64,000 nt of DNA from Blastocatellia bacterium. GTDB taxonomy: Bacteria; Acidobacteriota; Blastocatellia; Pyrinomonadales; Pyrinomonadaceae. Positions 8,440 through 16,950 of the stretch are shown in pieces (within the stretch, counting starts at the first letter, position 1; every line of letters starts with the position of its first letter). Location of the stretch: assembly GCA_003168335.1 (NCBI GenBank), contig PMSM01000005.1, positions 124,001 to 188,000 of the forward strand, given 5' to 3'. The notes below the pieces were generated by a model. That model was not told the DNA's origin and made no database searches. It saw only the letters and a program-made list of their open reading frames with translations. A program made the translations under genes and the position numbers.

Positions 8440-9021
8440 TTACCCGCGCGCTATCGCGGGCGGTTCTGTACCGAAAGCTTCCCGATAAAGATTGACCAAC
8501 TCAACTGCCGCCGTCGCGGCCTCAAAGCCCTTATTGCCCAGTTTGACTCCGGCGCGATCGATGGCCTGGTCCATATTCTCCGCTGTGATGACGCCAAACA
8601 GCAATGGCACGCCGGTCTTCAGGCTCGCTGCGCCGATGCCGCGGGCTACCTCACTCGCGATGTATTCAAAGTGCGGTGTCTCGCCGCGTATTATCACGCC
8701 GAGACAGATTACCGCATCGAACTTTCCTGACTCAGCCGCCTTCAGCGCGCAAAGCGGAATCTCGAATGAGCCGGGGACGCGAAAAACTTCGATCGCCTGC
8801 TTATCTACCGACATTTCTTCGAGCGCGTCGAATGCGCCGGCTATCAAACGTGACACGATCGATTCATTCCAGCCGCTCGCGACAATCGCGAAGTTGAAGC
8901 CTTTGGCGCTCGCACCACCCGGGTGGGGGGCCGATTTCAATAGCTGGTCATCGTTATCTGAAGCCGTCGGCAAAGCATTTGGAGTATAGGTGAAGCTTGC
9001 GAACAGTGACAAGGTGGGCAT
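8440..9021 (-). CDS. ribH: 6,7-dimethyl-8-ribityllumazine synthase
   Basis: RibH condenses 5-amino-6-ribitylaminouracil with 3,4-dihydroxy-2-butanone 4-phosphate, the penultimate step of riboflavin synthesis. The family signatures are VASGWNESIVSRLIAGA, VPGSFEIPL, GVIIRGETPHFEYIA (with the catalytic His) and GVITAENMDQAIDRAG. The protein is called from the ATG at 9021 (193 residues), which leaves an N-terminal extension of about 40 residues compared with the usual 155. The open frame continues upstream to 9324, but that part overlaps the divergent gene at 9141 and is low-complexity basic, so it is excluded. It is probably transcribed with nusB. Confidence 0.93.
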   Translation of the reverse strand: MPTLSLFASFTYTPNALPTASDNDDQLLKSAPHPGGASAKGFNFAIVASGWNESIVSRLIAGAFDALEEMSVDKQAIEVFRVPGSFEIPLCALKAAESGKFDAVICLGVIIRGETPHFEYIASEVARGIGAASLKTGVPLLFGVITAENMDQAIDRAGVKLGNKGFEAATAAVELVNLYREAFGTEPPAIARG

Positions 9022-9140
9022 CAGTTGTGGTTGGAAGCACCTGCAAACCAAGGCCTCCTCTCTTCGCAGCGATGACTCGCACTGCAGTGTATGATATGCG
9101 CCAGTTTGATTTGACCAGACCGATAAGGAGCGATTGAAGA

Positions 9141-10010
9141 GTGCATACGAATACCTGGAAAAGATTTTCACTAGCCTTGCTATTGCTTTCGTCTTTTGCC
9201 GTGGGGTCCGCGAGCCTGGCAGTGGCCCAGGCGCGAAAGACCGTCGTCTTTGCCGTTTCGGCTGAGTCGGGAGAAGGATCGATGGATGCGGTCGTCGCCG
9301 TTGATGGCAAGCTTTTGCGCGCACCGTACACCGACGAACAGAAGGACAAGCAAAAGAGTTTTGGGGAGCAGTACTTTGCCCCTGGAAAAGTCTATCGCCT
9401 GATTTTCGGCGGCGGCGAAGCCGGCACCGTCACTGTCAAGAAGTGGAGCGAAGGATGCAACAACATTCATGCGGAAGTAACTCCATCGACATCTGTGCGG
9501 CTGGGCGGCAAAGTGATGGCCCTGGCGACCAACTCCGAAACTTTGGGCAAGCGAGCTTCGGCGCGGCGCGCGCCGACGGATGCTGAGCGGGCGCAGGTTC
9601 TGGCTTTGATGAAGAGCATCTATTCACAACGTCGCACTCCGGCCGGTTTGATTGCTTCGATCAAGGTTACCAATATCACCGCGACAGATTTGAATGGCGA
9701 TGGCAAATACGAAATGATTGCCAGCTTCACCTCGGCAGCCAAAAACAAATTCGAGCGTGATCTATTCCTGATTGCTCATCAGCAGGGCACCGTGATGCGC
9801 GCCGACTTTGTAAAGTTTCAGGCTTACAAACCGCCACCGGAGGGTTTTCTTTCAAGCATTGACTTTGTTGACCATCTCGATCTCGATGGCGACGGTGTGG
9901 GAGAAGTCTTTGCCGAGCAGGGCGGCTTTGACGGCTATGCTTACTTGATCTTCAAGAAGGTCGCCGGCCGCTGGAAGCAGGTGTACGACATGATCGGCGA
10001 CGCGTGCTGA
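9141..10010 (+). CDS. Secreted protein with calcium-binding-like DxNGDG repeats
   Basis: A 289-residue predicted secreted protein of unknown function. The start is a GTG at 9141, chosen because AAGGAG lies 10 nt upstream at 9125-9130. A signal peptide spans about residues 1-30 (core LALLLLSSFAVGSASLAVAQA). The C-terminal half holds two FG-GAP/EF-hand-like loops, DLNGDGKYEM and DLDGDGVGEVFAE, typical of calcium-binding or integrin-like repeat units. No enzyme motif is seen. It is divergent from ribH with a 119-bp shared upstream region. Confidence 0.75.
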   Translation: MHTNTWKRFSLALLLLSSFAVGSASLAVAQARKTVVFAVSAESGEGSMDAVVAVDGKLLRAPYTDEQKDKQKSFGEQYFAPGKVYRLIFGGGEAGTVTVKKWSEGCNNIHAEVTPSTSVRLGGKVMALATNSETLGKRASARRAPTDAERAQVLALMKSIYSQRRTPAGLIASIKVTNITATDLNGDGKYEMIASFTSAAKNKFERDLFLIAHQQGTVMRADFVKFQAYKPPPEGFLSSIDFVDHLDLDGDGVGEVFAEQGGFDGYAYLIFKKVAGRWKQVYDMIGDAC

Positions 10011-10393
10011 GGCAAGTGCGGGGCAGTAGCCCGACCGTGAGGGAGGGCGTAGTCATAAGAACTGGAGCGGATATACGCGGGATAGGTCACGTCGCGTGCT
10101 CTGATATGTTGTTAGATACTAAAGAAGCCATCGAAGAGTTCGGCGCTAGGATTGCGGACGATTTTGTTAAAGCCGCAGCGCTCGGTGGTACCTCGATCGT
10201 GAGGCCCGACATTGGAGGGCGAGGTCCTGGTGCCGCATCGCCCTCCTTCCGCAGATTTACCTGTTGGCAATGATGCCGGCCTGCTTTTCTTTCGCCCTGT
10301 CAGGGCTGATGAAATTCTTAAATGAGGATCGGATCCAGGGGCGTCGGCTTCGCCTGTGCACCTGGATATAACATTTCGCGCTTTCAGCGCGAA
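10011..10393. other. Gene-free stretch with a repeat copy
   Basis: No convincing gene lies here. Positions 10021-10048 carry a copy of the GGGCAGTAGCCCGACCGT repeat. The reading frame from 10004 to 10273 runs through it, and its 89-residue product resembles nothing I know. A possible weak hairpin (GGAGGGCGAGG with GCATCGCCCTCC) lies near 10214-10245. The end of the stretch abuts the DUF4199 gene. Confidence 0.5.
10021..10048. repeat. Dispersed repeat, family J copy 1
   Basis: The unit GGGCAGTAGCCCGACCGT followed by (G/A)AGGGAGGGC recurs in inverse orientation at 24551-24581 and as a shorter version at 60142-60166. The GGGC...GCCC arms can pair. All three copies lie between genes. Confidence 0.7.
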
Positions 10394-10930
10394 TCACGCC
10401 TCAGCCGTCGCCGGACTCTCGCCGGATGCTTTGCTTTTCTTTCGCAGGATCAACGCCGAAACCAATGTGACGAGCAAGCCAACTGGAAACGGCTCAGTGA
10501 AAGTGAGGGCCGCATTGATGAAGGGGTTGTCCAGATACTTCAACTGATTGATCTGGGCTTGGATCGCTTCCGGGCTGGCGCCTGAGTTCTTTATGTGTGC
10601 GACGCACATGGTCATGAACCTCGCACCAAAGCTGGGCACGCCGAAATACATGATCTCCCACGCGACTACGTACAAAACGGACGAGATGAGGGTGATTAGA
10701 ATGCCGACGGCAAAGGCGCGCCCGAACGTGATTGTCCCGCCGCCAATGTTCTCGCGATAGGAGCGGATACCGAAGAACACCAGCATGAACGACAAGACTA
10801 TCGTCGTATAGCCGACGAGCATGCTATGCGATTGCAGCCAGGCCGAATCCGTGAAAGGGAGCGTGGCGAACATCATTACCGTCATCATGCCGCCCGAAAT
10901 GAGCCCGAAAGTGAGTATTGTCTTCTTCAT
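10394..10930 (-). CDS. DUF4199 family membrane protein
   Basis: A 178-residue integral membrane protein with four predicted helices (about 5-28, 36-56, 70-92 and 145-165), matching the DUF4199 pattern. The N-terminus MKKTILTFGLISGG is strikingly like that of the adjacent LuxR-type regulator (MKKHILTYGLCGG), suggesting shared ancestry of that segment or a common membrane-targeting role. DUF4199 has no known function. It lies 208 bp downstream of the regulator on the same strand, so a functional pair is likely. Confidence 0.8.
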   Translation of the reverse strand: MKKTILTFGLISGGMMTVMMFATLPFTDSAWLQSHSMLVGYTTIVLSFMLVFFGIRSYRENIGGGTITFGRAFAVGILITLISSVLYVVAWEIMYFGVPSFGARFMTMCVAHIKNSGASPEAIQAQINQLKYLDNPFINAALTFTEPFPVGLLVTLVSALILRKKSKASGESPATAEA

Positions 10931-11056
10931 CTTTGCTTCTCCTGTTTGGTTTGGGGATTTCGAACGTGAAGATAGCCGGGGCGACCGCGGTTTGTCGTCA
11001 TACTTTCGGGTGAATTAGTTGTTTCTGAGTAAGAATCACTCTTTTTGGTGATCCAT

Positions 11057-11116
11057 TTTGGAGTGCGGTGACAAGTCGCCAGCTTCCAAAGTGCAGACAA
11101 GTCGGCGCACTCCAAA
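11057..11116. repeat. Palindromic repeat TTTGGAGTGCG
   Basis: The 11-nt arms TTTGGAGTGCG (11057-11067) and CGCACTCCAAA (11106-11116) are exact complements, and ACAAGTCGCC and ACAAGTCGGCG lie inside. The repeat sits between the regulator gene and the DUF4199 gene. Confidence 0.75.
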
Positions 11117-11138
11117 TTGGCGCCTCTCTTCGCCGCCG

Positions 11139-11579
11139 CTACGGAATCAGCCCCAACTCTTTTCCCATCTGCACGGCCTGGGTTCTGCGTCTGGCGCTCA
11201 GCTTGTCGAACAGGCGGCTGGAGTGGGTCTTGATCGTATTTTCGCTGACGAAGAGCTTCTCGGCGATCTCGCGATTGCTCAGGCCGCCGGCAATCAGCCC
11301 GAGTATCTCGAGCTCACGTCGAGTGATGCCGAGCTCGCGCAATCTCGTCTCGTTCAAAGTAAACGACTGCGGCGCCGGGACTTCTCTGACGATGATCGTT
11401 TCCTTGTTTTTGGTGAGTTTAAGTCCGAGCCAAATGCCCAGGACGGCGAAGAGCAGGGCGATTAGTCCGCCGTAGATTTCGATTGAGTGCTCGACGACGA
11501 GGAAGCGATACTCGACGAGCTTCAGCAAGACGATCAGTACGCCGCCGCAGAGACCGTAGGTAAGGATGTGTTTCTTCAT
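11139..11579 (-). CDS. Membrane-anchored LuxR-type transcription regulator
   Basis: A 146-residue one-component regulator. Two transmembrane helices (about 5-22 and 35-55) are joined by a short linker to a C-terminal LuxR/GerE helix-turn-helix (about 82-140). The HTH has the characteristic TRRELEILGLIAGGLSNREI and VSENTIKTHSSRLFDKL segments. There is no receiver or ligand-binding domain, so the membrane part itself must be the sensor or must recruit one. The DUF4199 membrane protein downstream is the obvious partner. LuxR-HTH proteins with short TM N-termini next to DUF4199 genes are known in Bacteroidota; their signal is unknown. Confidence 0.85.
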   Translation of the reverse strand: MKKHILTYGLCGGVLIVLLKLVEYRFLVVEHSIEIYGGLIALLFAVLGIWLGLKLTKNKETIIVREVPAPQSFTLNETRLRELGITRRELEILGLIAGGLSNREIAEKLFVSENTIKTHSSRLFDKLSARRRTQAVQMGKELGLIP

Positions 11580-11614
11580 CCTGATGATCCCATGGCGCCG
11601 ACGAGGTGAACTCC

Positions 11615-12121
11615 CTACCAGTCTGCTTTGGCGATGTATTTAAGGACGTGCTTGATGGAAATTACGCTGTACGAGCCGTCGGCTTTCCGGATCGGGATGT
11701 GGCGATAACGGCCCATCGACATCTTGTTCACGGCCGTGGCCACAGAATCGGTCTCGCTCAGGATTTCCGGCTCCGGGCTCATCAATTCTTTGACGGTGGT
11801 GTTGTCGGGTCGGGCGTCCTTGCCCGTCAACTTGTTGAGGAGATCGCGTTCGGTGAAGATGCCGACAAGCTTTCCATCTTCTAGAACCAGGGCGCAACCC
11901 AGACCGGCTGCTTTCATTTTTCCTATAGCTTCGAGTGCAGAATTGTCCGGTGAAACGCTGAGAAACTCCTGATCGAGCTGGCTGATATCGTCTTCCATGA
12001 CCGAGCTCGCCAGGCCTTCGCTACCGGCCTGGGGCACGTGGAGGTTGAGCAACGAGGTCACGCACTCTTCGCAGCGGTCCGCGCCTTCAATGTTGTCATG
12101 ACCACAAGAGGGACAGATCAT
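11615..12121 (-). CDS. Zinc-ribbon and tandem CBS-domain protein
   Basis: A 168-residue protein with an N-terminal zinc ribbon (Cys3, Cys6, Cys17, Cys20 in CPSC...CEEC) and two CBS motifs covering about 50-165. CBS pairs bind adenine nucleotides and usually regulate a partner. The VFTERDLL-type motif appears as GIFTERDLLNKLTG. It lies 90 bp downstream of korB on the same strand, and a second CBS protein lies just upstream of korA, so control of the ferredoxin oxidoreductase by energy charge is a reasonable guess. No membrane segments or enzyme domain are visible. Confidence 0.88.
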   Translation of the reverse strand: MICPSCGHDNIEGADRCEECVTSLLNLHVPQAGSEGLASSVMEDDISQLDQEFLSVSPDNSALEAIGKMKAAGLGCALVLEDGKLVGIFTERDLLNKLTGKDARPDNTTVKELMSPEPEILSETDSVATAVNKMSMGRYRHIPIRKADGSYSVISIKHVLKYIAKADW

Positions 12122-12124
12122 TCG

Positions 12125-12213
12125 CTTCGCTCCGATTGCGAATTTCGGATTTCGAAATGCGAATGTTCAAAAACAACAAATCCGCAATTCGAATTTCCCA
12201 ATTCGAAATTCTA
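12125..12213. repeat. AT-rich palindromic repeat, korB end
   Basis: GAATTTCGGATTT (12140-12152) pairs imperfectly with AAATCCGCAATTC (12178-12190), and a further GAATTTCCCAATTCGAAATTC follows. The repeat touches the korB stop codon. A related AT-rich palindrome lies between korA and the upstream CBS gene (16405-16460). Confidence 0.6.
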
Positions 12214-13329
12214 CTCCACCGTCCACATATCGCCGCTGTAAAGCAATTTTTCCAAAGTGCCGGGTCCGGACTTGGCAATGGCTATTTCGATCTGCTCGGC
12301 CAGCATCTGATCATAGCTGGGGCGCTCAACTGCCCGGAAAACACCGACCGGTTGTGGAAAATCAGGTTGTTCCATGCGCGCGAGCATAAACGCGACCGAC
12401 GGATCAGAAAGATTAATGTTGTGCACCAGGATGTCGGCTTCAGTGATGCCGTTCTCGCCGATGGTTACGACTTCCGGGTGCGCGCCATTCATGCGAATGC
12501 CAAGATTTCGATCCTTGCCGAAGATCATCGGTTTGCCGTGTTCGAGATACAGGACCCGGTCCTGGCGCACGCTGCGCTCGGTAAAGTACTCAAACGCGTG
12601 GTCGTTGAAGATGTTGCAGTTTTGATAGACCTCGAGGAACGACACGCCTTTGTGCCGCGCCGCCGCTTCGACCATTACCCCGAGGTGCTTTACGTCGATG
12701 TCTATCGAACGTGCCACGAACGTGGCCTCGCTCGCGATCGCCAGCGACAGCGGATTGACCGGGTAATCGATCACGCCCATCGGCGTTGATTTGGTCCGCT
12801 GGCCAAACACGCTGGTCGGGCTGTACTGGCCTTTGGTCAAACCGTAGATGCGGTTATTGAAAAGAATGTAGTTAATGTCCAGATTGCGCCGCAGCACATG
12901 CATGAAATGGTTGCCGCCAATGGACAGCGCGTCGCCATCGCCGGTGATCACCCAAACGCTCAGTTCGGGGTTCGCGGATTTGATTCCGGTCGCAATTGCG
13001 GGCGCGCGCCCGTGAATGCTGTGAAAACCGTAGGTGTTCATGTAATAGGGAAAGCGCGAAGAGCAACCGATGCCGGACACGAAAACCATCTTCTCGCGTG
13101 GAACGCCCAGTTCCGGCATGACCTTCTGCACGTTGTTCAGGATGGCATAGTCGCCACAGCCCGGACACCAGCGCACTTCCTGATTCGAAACGAAATCTTT
13201 CTTGGTCAATTGTTCGGGCGGGGGCGCCGCGCCAAAAACCACCGGGCCGCCTTCGCTTTCAGCCGAGACCGATGCATCGACCATTGTTTGGTGTCCGTTG
13301 CCGCCTGAACCGTTACCTTGGGTGCTCAT
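12211..13329 (-). CDS. korB: 2-oxoacid:ferredoxin oxidoreductase, beta subunit
   Basis: KorB, 372 residues, carries the thiamine diphosphate site and a [4Fe-4S] cluster. It works with KorA to decarboxylate 2-oxoglutarate or another 2-oxoacid oxidatively to the acyl-CoA, reducing ferredoxin. The cluster cysteines include Cys55 and Cys58 (WCPGCGD) and the one in SGIGCSSRFP. The ThDP-binding segment is GDGDALSIGGNHF ending near NNRIYGLTKGQ. The N-terminal 40 residues are Gly/Ser/Pro-rich and non-conserved. The start ATG overlaps the upstream stop (ATGA at 13326-13329), indicating translational coupling to the nucleotidyltransferase-like gene. Confidence 0.93.
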   Translation of the reverse strand: MSTQGNGSGGNGHQTMVDASVSAESEGGPVVFGAAPPPEQLTKKDFVSNQEVRWCPGCGDYAILNNVQKVMPELGVPREKMVFVSGIGCSSRFPYYMNTYGFHSIHGRAPAIATGIKSANPELSVWVITGDGDALSIGGNHFMHVLRRNLDINYILFNNRIYGLTKGQYSPTSVFGQRTKSTPMGVIDYPVNPLSLAIASEATFVARSIDIDVKHLGVMVEAAARHKGVSFLEVYQNCNIFNDHAFEYFTERSVRQDRVLYLEHGKPMIFGKDRNLGIRMNGAHPEVVTIGENGITEADILVHNINLSDPSVAFMLARMEQPDFPQPVGVFRAVERPSYDQMLAEQIEIAIAKSGPGTLEKLLYSGDMWTVE

Positions 13330-13958
13330 TGTTGCTCCTCGAGATCATTGCCGCTGCCGCGTTGGACAGCTTCCAGTAACTCCAAAAACGTTTTGCGAAC
13401 ATAAGGATTAAGCTCCTCTGCGAACTCACTGGAGAGACCGTGTATTTTGATCAACTCCTGCACGTCGGCGAGATCTTTTAATCGATCCGGGGCCGTCATC
13501 CCCGAAGCCAGTTTCAATTCGATCAGCTTCTCCAAGGTCGGGAATTTCACCCCATCAATTTCAACAAAAGCCTCGGACGGCTTCGGAAAACTAACGGGCT
13601 TTGGCTTGCCGTCGCCGGGATATTCGCCCGCCGCAATTACTTCGATAGGAGTGCCATCTCCCGTTGAGCGAAAACGTTTCCTCGCTCCCTGGAAAGCCGG
13701 AGAATAGCCGAGCCCGATCAGCTCCTGATGAAACTTATCCAGCCCGTCCGCTGCCAAAATCAAAACAATGTCTGCGGTGAATCGGGGATAGCCGTACGCC
13801 ATCAGGGCTATTGCGCCGATGATTACATAATCGATCTCGTGTTCCTTTAGATCCGCGATCAAACGCGCCAGCGCGTTGTTGAGCTTTCCTTCGCCCATGA
13901 AATAACGCTGCCCTTCAGCGTATGAATCCAGAACTGAGTGCGGCTCGGTATTAGTCAT
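13326..13958 (-). CDS. Nucleotidyltransferase-fold protein (AbiEii/DUF6036-like), degenerate
   Basis: A 210-residue protein with a minimal nucleotidyltransferase-fold signature: YVIIGAIALMAYGYPRFTADI, here cut to the segments GAIALMAYG and RFTADIVL. Active members carry a DID metal pair, but here the second Asp is Val (TADIVL), so transferase activity is doubtful. The C-terminal region (LEKLIELKLASGM ... LKDLADVQELIK) is typical of AbiEii-like and DUF6036 proteins. It lies between korA and korB. It overlaps korB by 4 bp and starts 4 bp after the Uma2-like gene. A toxin-like or regulatory role is possible; nothing shows which. Confidence 0.75.
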   Translation of the reverse strand: MTNTEPHSVLDSYAEGQRYFMGEGKLNNALARLIADLKEHEIDYVIIGAIALMAYGYPRFTADIVLILAADGLDKFHQELIGLGYSPAFQGARKRFRSTGDGTPIEVIAAGEYPGDGKPKPVSFPKPSEAFVEIDGVKFPTLEKLIELKLASGMTAPDRLKDLADVQELIKIHGLSSEFAEELNPYVRKTFLELLEAVQRGSGNDLEEQQ

Positions 13959-13962
13959 TCAA

Positions 13963-14517
13963 TCACCCGAAAATCTCGGCTACATTCATCTGAAAACCGG
14001 GTACGACGTCAGCGCCGTCAAGCTTATCTTTCTCAGTAAGTGTCACGATGTCTGTTAATGATCGGTAGACTGTGACGGTATGTAGTTTCGGGCTTACAAC
14101 CCAGGCCATTCGCGCGCCACCTTCCAGCCATTCAGCAACTTTCTCTTCAACTTCACTCACCGTGTCACCGGGACTAACAACCTCGACGGCGAGATCAGGT
14201 GCGCCGACTCGGTAGCCTTTGACTCCGGGACCTTGCGCGATTCTTTCTATTCGGACGAAAGCAATATCCGGAGCACGGACCGTATCTGGATTAGTCTTAA
14301 TCAGGAATCCGGTTTCTGCTAAATAAAGCTTGCCAAGTTTATTTTGCTTAACGTGGGAGCCGAGGGGAATAGCCAATTCCATCCCCACGCGTCCGTGCTC
14401 ATCTCCGGCAGGTGACATACGTCTTAACTCTCCTTCGATGAGTTCATAACGATAGCCATCATCGGGCATCGCCAGAAGCTCGTCGGCGGTCATGGGTTTT
14501 GTAAGAGTGGCGCTCAC
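13963..14517 (-). CDS. Uma2 family (DUF820) putative restriction-endonuclease-fold protein
   Basis: A 184-residue Uma2/DUF820 protein with a PD-(D/E)XK nuclease-like fold. The recognisable pieces are [19 protein letters not shown] and [12 protein letters not shown] with the E...D...E-x-K-like acidic positions, and [10 protein letters not shown]. The family is abundant in Cyanobacteria and Acidobacteriota, mostly of unproven function. The start is a GTG whose GTGA overlaps the korA stop (14514-14517), so it is translationally coupled to korA. Presence inside the korA-korB unit is unusual. Confidence 0.85.
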   Translation of the reverse strand: MSATLTKPMTADELLAMPDDGYRYELIEGELRRMSPAGDEHGRVGMELAIPLGSHVKQNKLGKLYLAETGFLIKTNPDTVRAPDIAFVRIERIAQGPGVKGYRVGAPDLAVEVVSPGDTVSEVEEKVAEWLEGGARMAWVVSPKLHTVTVYRSLTDIVTLTEKDKLDGADVVPGFQMNVAEIFG

Positions 14518-16376
14518 AAATACTCCTCAACCTTTCCGACAATCTCGCGAATCTGGAATGGCCGGCCCTTAACCTTCGAAAAGGCCACGGCGTCGACCAG
14601 AAACTTCGCGCGAATCATCGTGCAAAGTTGGCCGAGATTCATCTCGGGGATGATCACGGTTTCAAAGCCGGCCAGAACTTCGCCCAGGTTCTTCGGGAAC
14701 GGATTCAGGTGACGCAGATGCGCGCTGGAGACAGACTTGCCCTCACCTTGCATCTTCTCGACCGCCGAAGTGATCGAACCGTAAGTCGATCCCCAACCGA
14801 GCACCAAAACCTTGCCGGTCTTTTCGCCAAAGACTTCCAGTGGCGGAATATCGGCAGTGGCCCGGTCAACCTTTTCCTGACGCAGATGGACCATCAAATG
14901 ATGGTTCTCGGGATCGTAATTGACGTTGCCGCTGATGTTTTGCTTCTCAATTCCACCGATGCGATGCTCCAGCCCCGGAGTCCCGGGTAGCGCCCAGGGC
15001 CGTGCGAGGGTTACTTCATCGCGTGCATATGGCATGAAGTTAGTCGGATCGGTTTCGAACCGCACGTCGATTTTCGGGAGCTTATCGACCTCAGGGAGGC
15101 GCCACGGCTCGGCGCCGTTGGCAAGATAGCCGTCCGAAAGATAAAAGACGGGCACCATGTACTTGAATGCCAGGCGCACCGCCTCGATCGCCATGTCGAA
15201 ACAGTCAGCGGGCGTCGCCGGGGCAATCACAATCGCCGGGCATTCGCCATTGCGTCCCCACACCGCCTGGAACAGATCGGCCTGCTCCGTCTTCGTCGGT
15301 AATCCAGTAGACGGCCCGCCGCGCTGTACATTGATAATCACCAGCGGTAATTCAGTCATCACGGCCAGGCCGATCGCTTCCTGTTTAAGGGCCAAACCCG
15401 GGCCGGATGTTCCGGTCAGTCCAACGTGGCCGGCAAAGCTGGCCCCAATGGCGGCGCACACGGCGGCGATCTCGTCTTCAGCCTGGAATGTTTTCACTCC
15501 ATAATTCTTGTGACGGGCCAGTTCGTGCAGAATTTCGGACGCCGGTGTGATCGGATACGAGCCATAAAACAAAGGTCGGCCGGCCAATTGTGCCGCCGCC
15601 ACAAATCCGATCGCCGTGGCTTCGTTCCCGGTGATCTTGCGATAGCGGCCCGGAGCAATGACTGCCTTCTTGACGGTGTAATGCGTGGTGAAGACTTCGG
15701 TGGTCTCGGCAAAGTTATAACCGGTCTTCAAAGCTGTTTCATTCGCTTTAACCAACTCCGCGTTCTTGCGGAACTTCGCGTTGATCCAGTTCAGGGTCGT
15801 ATCGAGCGGGCGATCATAGAGCCAGTACAAAACGCCCAGGGCAAAGAAGTTCTTGCTGCGATCGATTTCTTTGCGCGAAAGCTGCACGTTGCCCTTCAAG
15901 GCGTTGCGGTTGAGTGTCGAGATCGGCAATTGATGCACGCGATAGCCGGCGAGCGATCCGTCCTCGAGCGGGTTCGACTTGTAAGCGGCGTGCTCCAGAT
16001 TGTCTTTGGTAAACTCGTCCGTGTTTATGATCAGCGTGCCGCCTTCTTCCAGATCCGGAAGATTTACTTTGAGCGCCGCGGGATTCATCGCCACCAGCAC
16101 GTTGGGCTGATCGCCGGGGGTGCGAATGTCGTGATTGGAAAAGTTCAATTGGAAGCCACTGACACCCGGCAGGCTGCCGGCCGGAGCTCGAATCTCAGCC
16201 GGAAAATCCGGCAACGTCGAGATATCGTTGCCCATAATCGCCGACGTGTTCGTGAACTGCGTGCCCGTCAACTGCATGCCGTCGCCGGAATCGCCGGCGA
16301 AGCGGATGGTTACGGTGTCCAGCTCTTCCAGATGTTTGTCGAAGGATGGGACAGGTGGTTCAATGACTGCGCTCAT
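14514..16376 (-). CDS. korA: 2-oxoacid:ferredoxin oxidoreductase, alpha (gamma-alpha fusion) subunit
   Basis: KorA, 620 residues. The N-terminal third is the gamma-type domain ([17 protein letters not shown] at about 21-37) and the rest is the pyrimidine-binding and transketolase-C-like alpha domain ([48 protein letters not shown]). Fused gamma-alpha subunits pair with a separate KorB and need no delta ferredoxin subunit. The substrate is probably 2-oxoglutarate or pyruvate and cannot be fixed from sequence. The gene heads the unit korA, uma2-like, NTase-like, korB. A CBS-domain gene precedes it by 110 bp, with a palindrome between them. Confidence 0.93.
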   Translation of the reverse strand: MSAVIEPPVPSFDKHLEELDTVTIRFAGDSGDGMQLTGTQFTNTSAIMGNDISTLPDFPAEIRAPAGSLPGVSGFQLNFSNHDIRTPGDQPNVLVAMNPAALKVNLPDLEEGGTLIINTDEFTKDNLEHAAYKSNPLEDGSLAGYRVHQLPISTLNRNALKGNVQLSRKEIDRSKNFFALGVLYWLYDRPLDTTLNWINAKFRKNAELVKANETALKTGYNFAETTEVFTTHYTVKKAVIAPGRYRKITGNEATAIGFVAAAQLAGRPLFYGSYPITPASEILHELARHKNYGVKTFQAEDEIAAVCAAIGASFAGHVGLTGTSGPGLALKQEAIGLAVMTELPLVIINVQRGGPSTGLPTKTEQADLFQAVWGRNGECPAIVIAPATPADCFDMAIEAVRLAFKYMVPVFYLSDGYLANGAEPWRLPEVDKLPKIDVRFETDPTNFMPYARDEVTLARPWALPGTPGLEHRIGGIEKQNISGNVNYDPENHHLMVHLRQEKVDRATADIPPLEVFGEKTGKVLVLGWGSTYGSITSAVEKMQGEGKSVSSAHLRHLNPFPKNLGEVLAGFETVIIPEMNLGQLCTMIRAKFLVDAVAFSKVKGRPFQIREIVGKVEEYL

Positions 16377-16404
16377 GGTGTCTTAGGTATCCTCTTTATC
16401 AATA

Positions 16405-16460
16405 ATTGCCGATTGCCCATTGCCATTTCCGATTAGAACCTCCGACTTTCAATCGGCAAT
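16405..16460. repeat. AT-rich palindrome upstream of korA
   Basis: ATTGCCGATTG (16405-16415) and CAATCGGCAAT (16450-16460) are exact complements, and more AT-rich hairpin DNA follows to 16481. The palindrome occupies the gap between the CBS gene and korA on the minus strand. Confidence 0.7.
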
Positions 16461-16485
16461 TGGAAATCGAAAATCGAAAATGCTC

Positions 16486-16950
16486 TCAGCCCCCGTCGAC
16501 GGTGTCCATCACCTGCGCGGACAGCGGCGGCAGATTCATCGTCGCTTTCGGGTAGCACTCTGCCAGGTAAGTGATGATGTCAAAAACCGAAATAGATCCA
16601 ACCAGGTCACCCTTCTTCACCAGCGGAATATTACGAAAGCTCTTCTCATTCATCAGACGGACCGCATCGCCGATGGTTGCCTCAGATGAAAGCGTCTCGA
16701 CCACCGGTTGCATCCAGTGACTGATGGGCGACTCTAAATCAACTTTCTCGCCCAGAACCTTCGTCAGCAGGTCTCGTTCCGTAAAAATGCCGGTCACGCG
16801 ACCGTCATCGGAAATGATCACACAGCCACCCTCATCATTCTTCATCGCTTCGATGGCCTGGGACAGCGGAGTGTAAGGCGAAACCGCAACGTAATCGTCG
16901 GTTGGCAAAACTCTCACGCGCTGGTCACAGGCATTTGGCAGTCGGTTCAT
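16486..16950 (-). CDS. Tandem CBS-domain protein
   Basis: A 154-residue stand-alone pair of CBS motifs (about 20-75 and 85-140) with the typical GIFTERDLLTKVLGE and SFRNIPLVKKGDLVGS segments. Such proteins bind AMP, ADP or ATP and modulate partner enzymes or channels. It is a paralogue of the zinc-ribbon CBS protein at the other end of the kor unit but lacks the ribbon. It lies upstream of korA on the same strand, so it is probably co-transcribed. Confidence 0.87.
   Translation of the reverse strand: MNRLPNACDQRVRVLPTDDYVAVSPYTPLSQAIEAMKNDEGGCVIISDDGRVTGIFTERDLLTKVLGEKVDLESPISHWMQPVVETLSSEATIGDAVRLMNEKSFRNIPLVKKGDLVGSISVFDIITYLAECYPKATMNLPPLSAQVMDTVDGG

Noticed and set aside
9022-9324. An N-terminal extension of RibH
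   Set aside because: It overlaps the divergent secreted-protein gene, which has a good ribosome site, and is Arg-rich non-conserved sequence.
10004-10273. An 89-codon frame overlapping the end of the secreted protein gene
   Set aside because: It overlaps the upstream stop, passes through a dispersed repeat and shows no known motif.
13963-14517. A complete toxin-antitoxin pair with the nucleotidyltransferase-like gene
   Set aside because: The two genes are adjacent but neither matches a known toxin or antitoxin partner pairing well enough; recorded as a possible accessory pair only.
15426-16436. A long plus-strand frame of 336 codons inside korA
   Set aside because: It is antisense to the well-conserved korA, and its translation has Arg/His-rich shadow composition.
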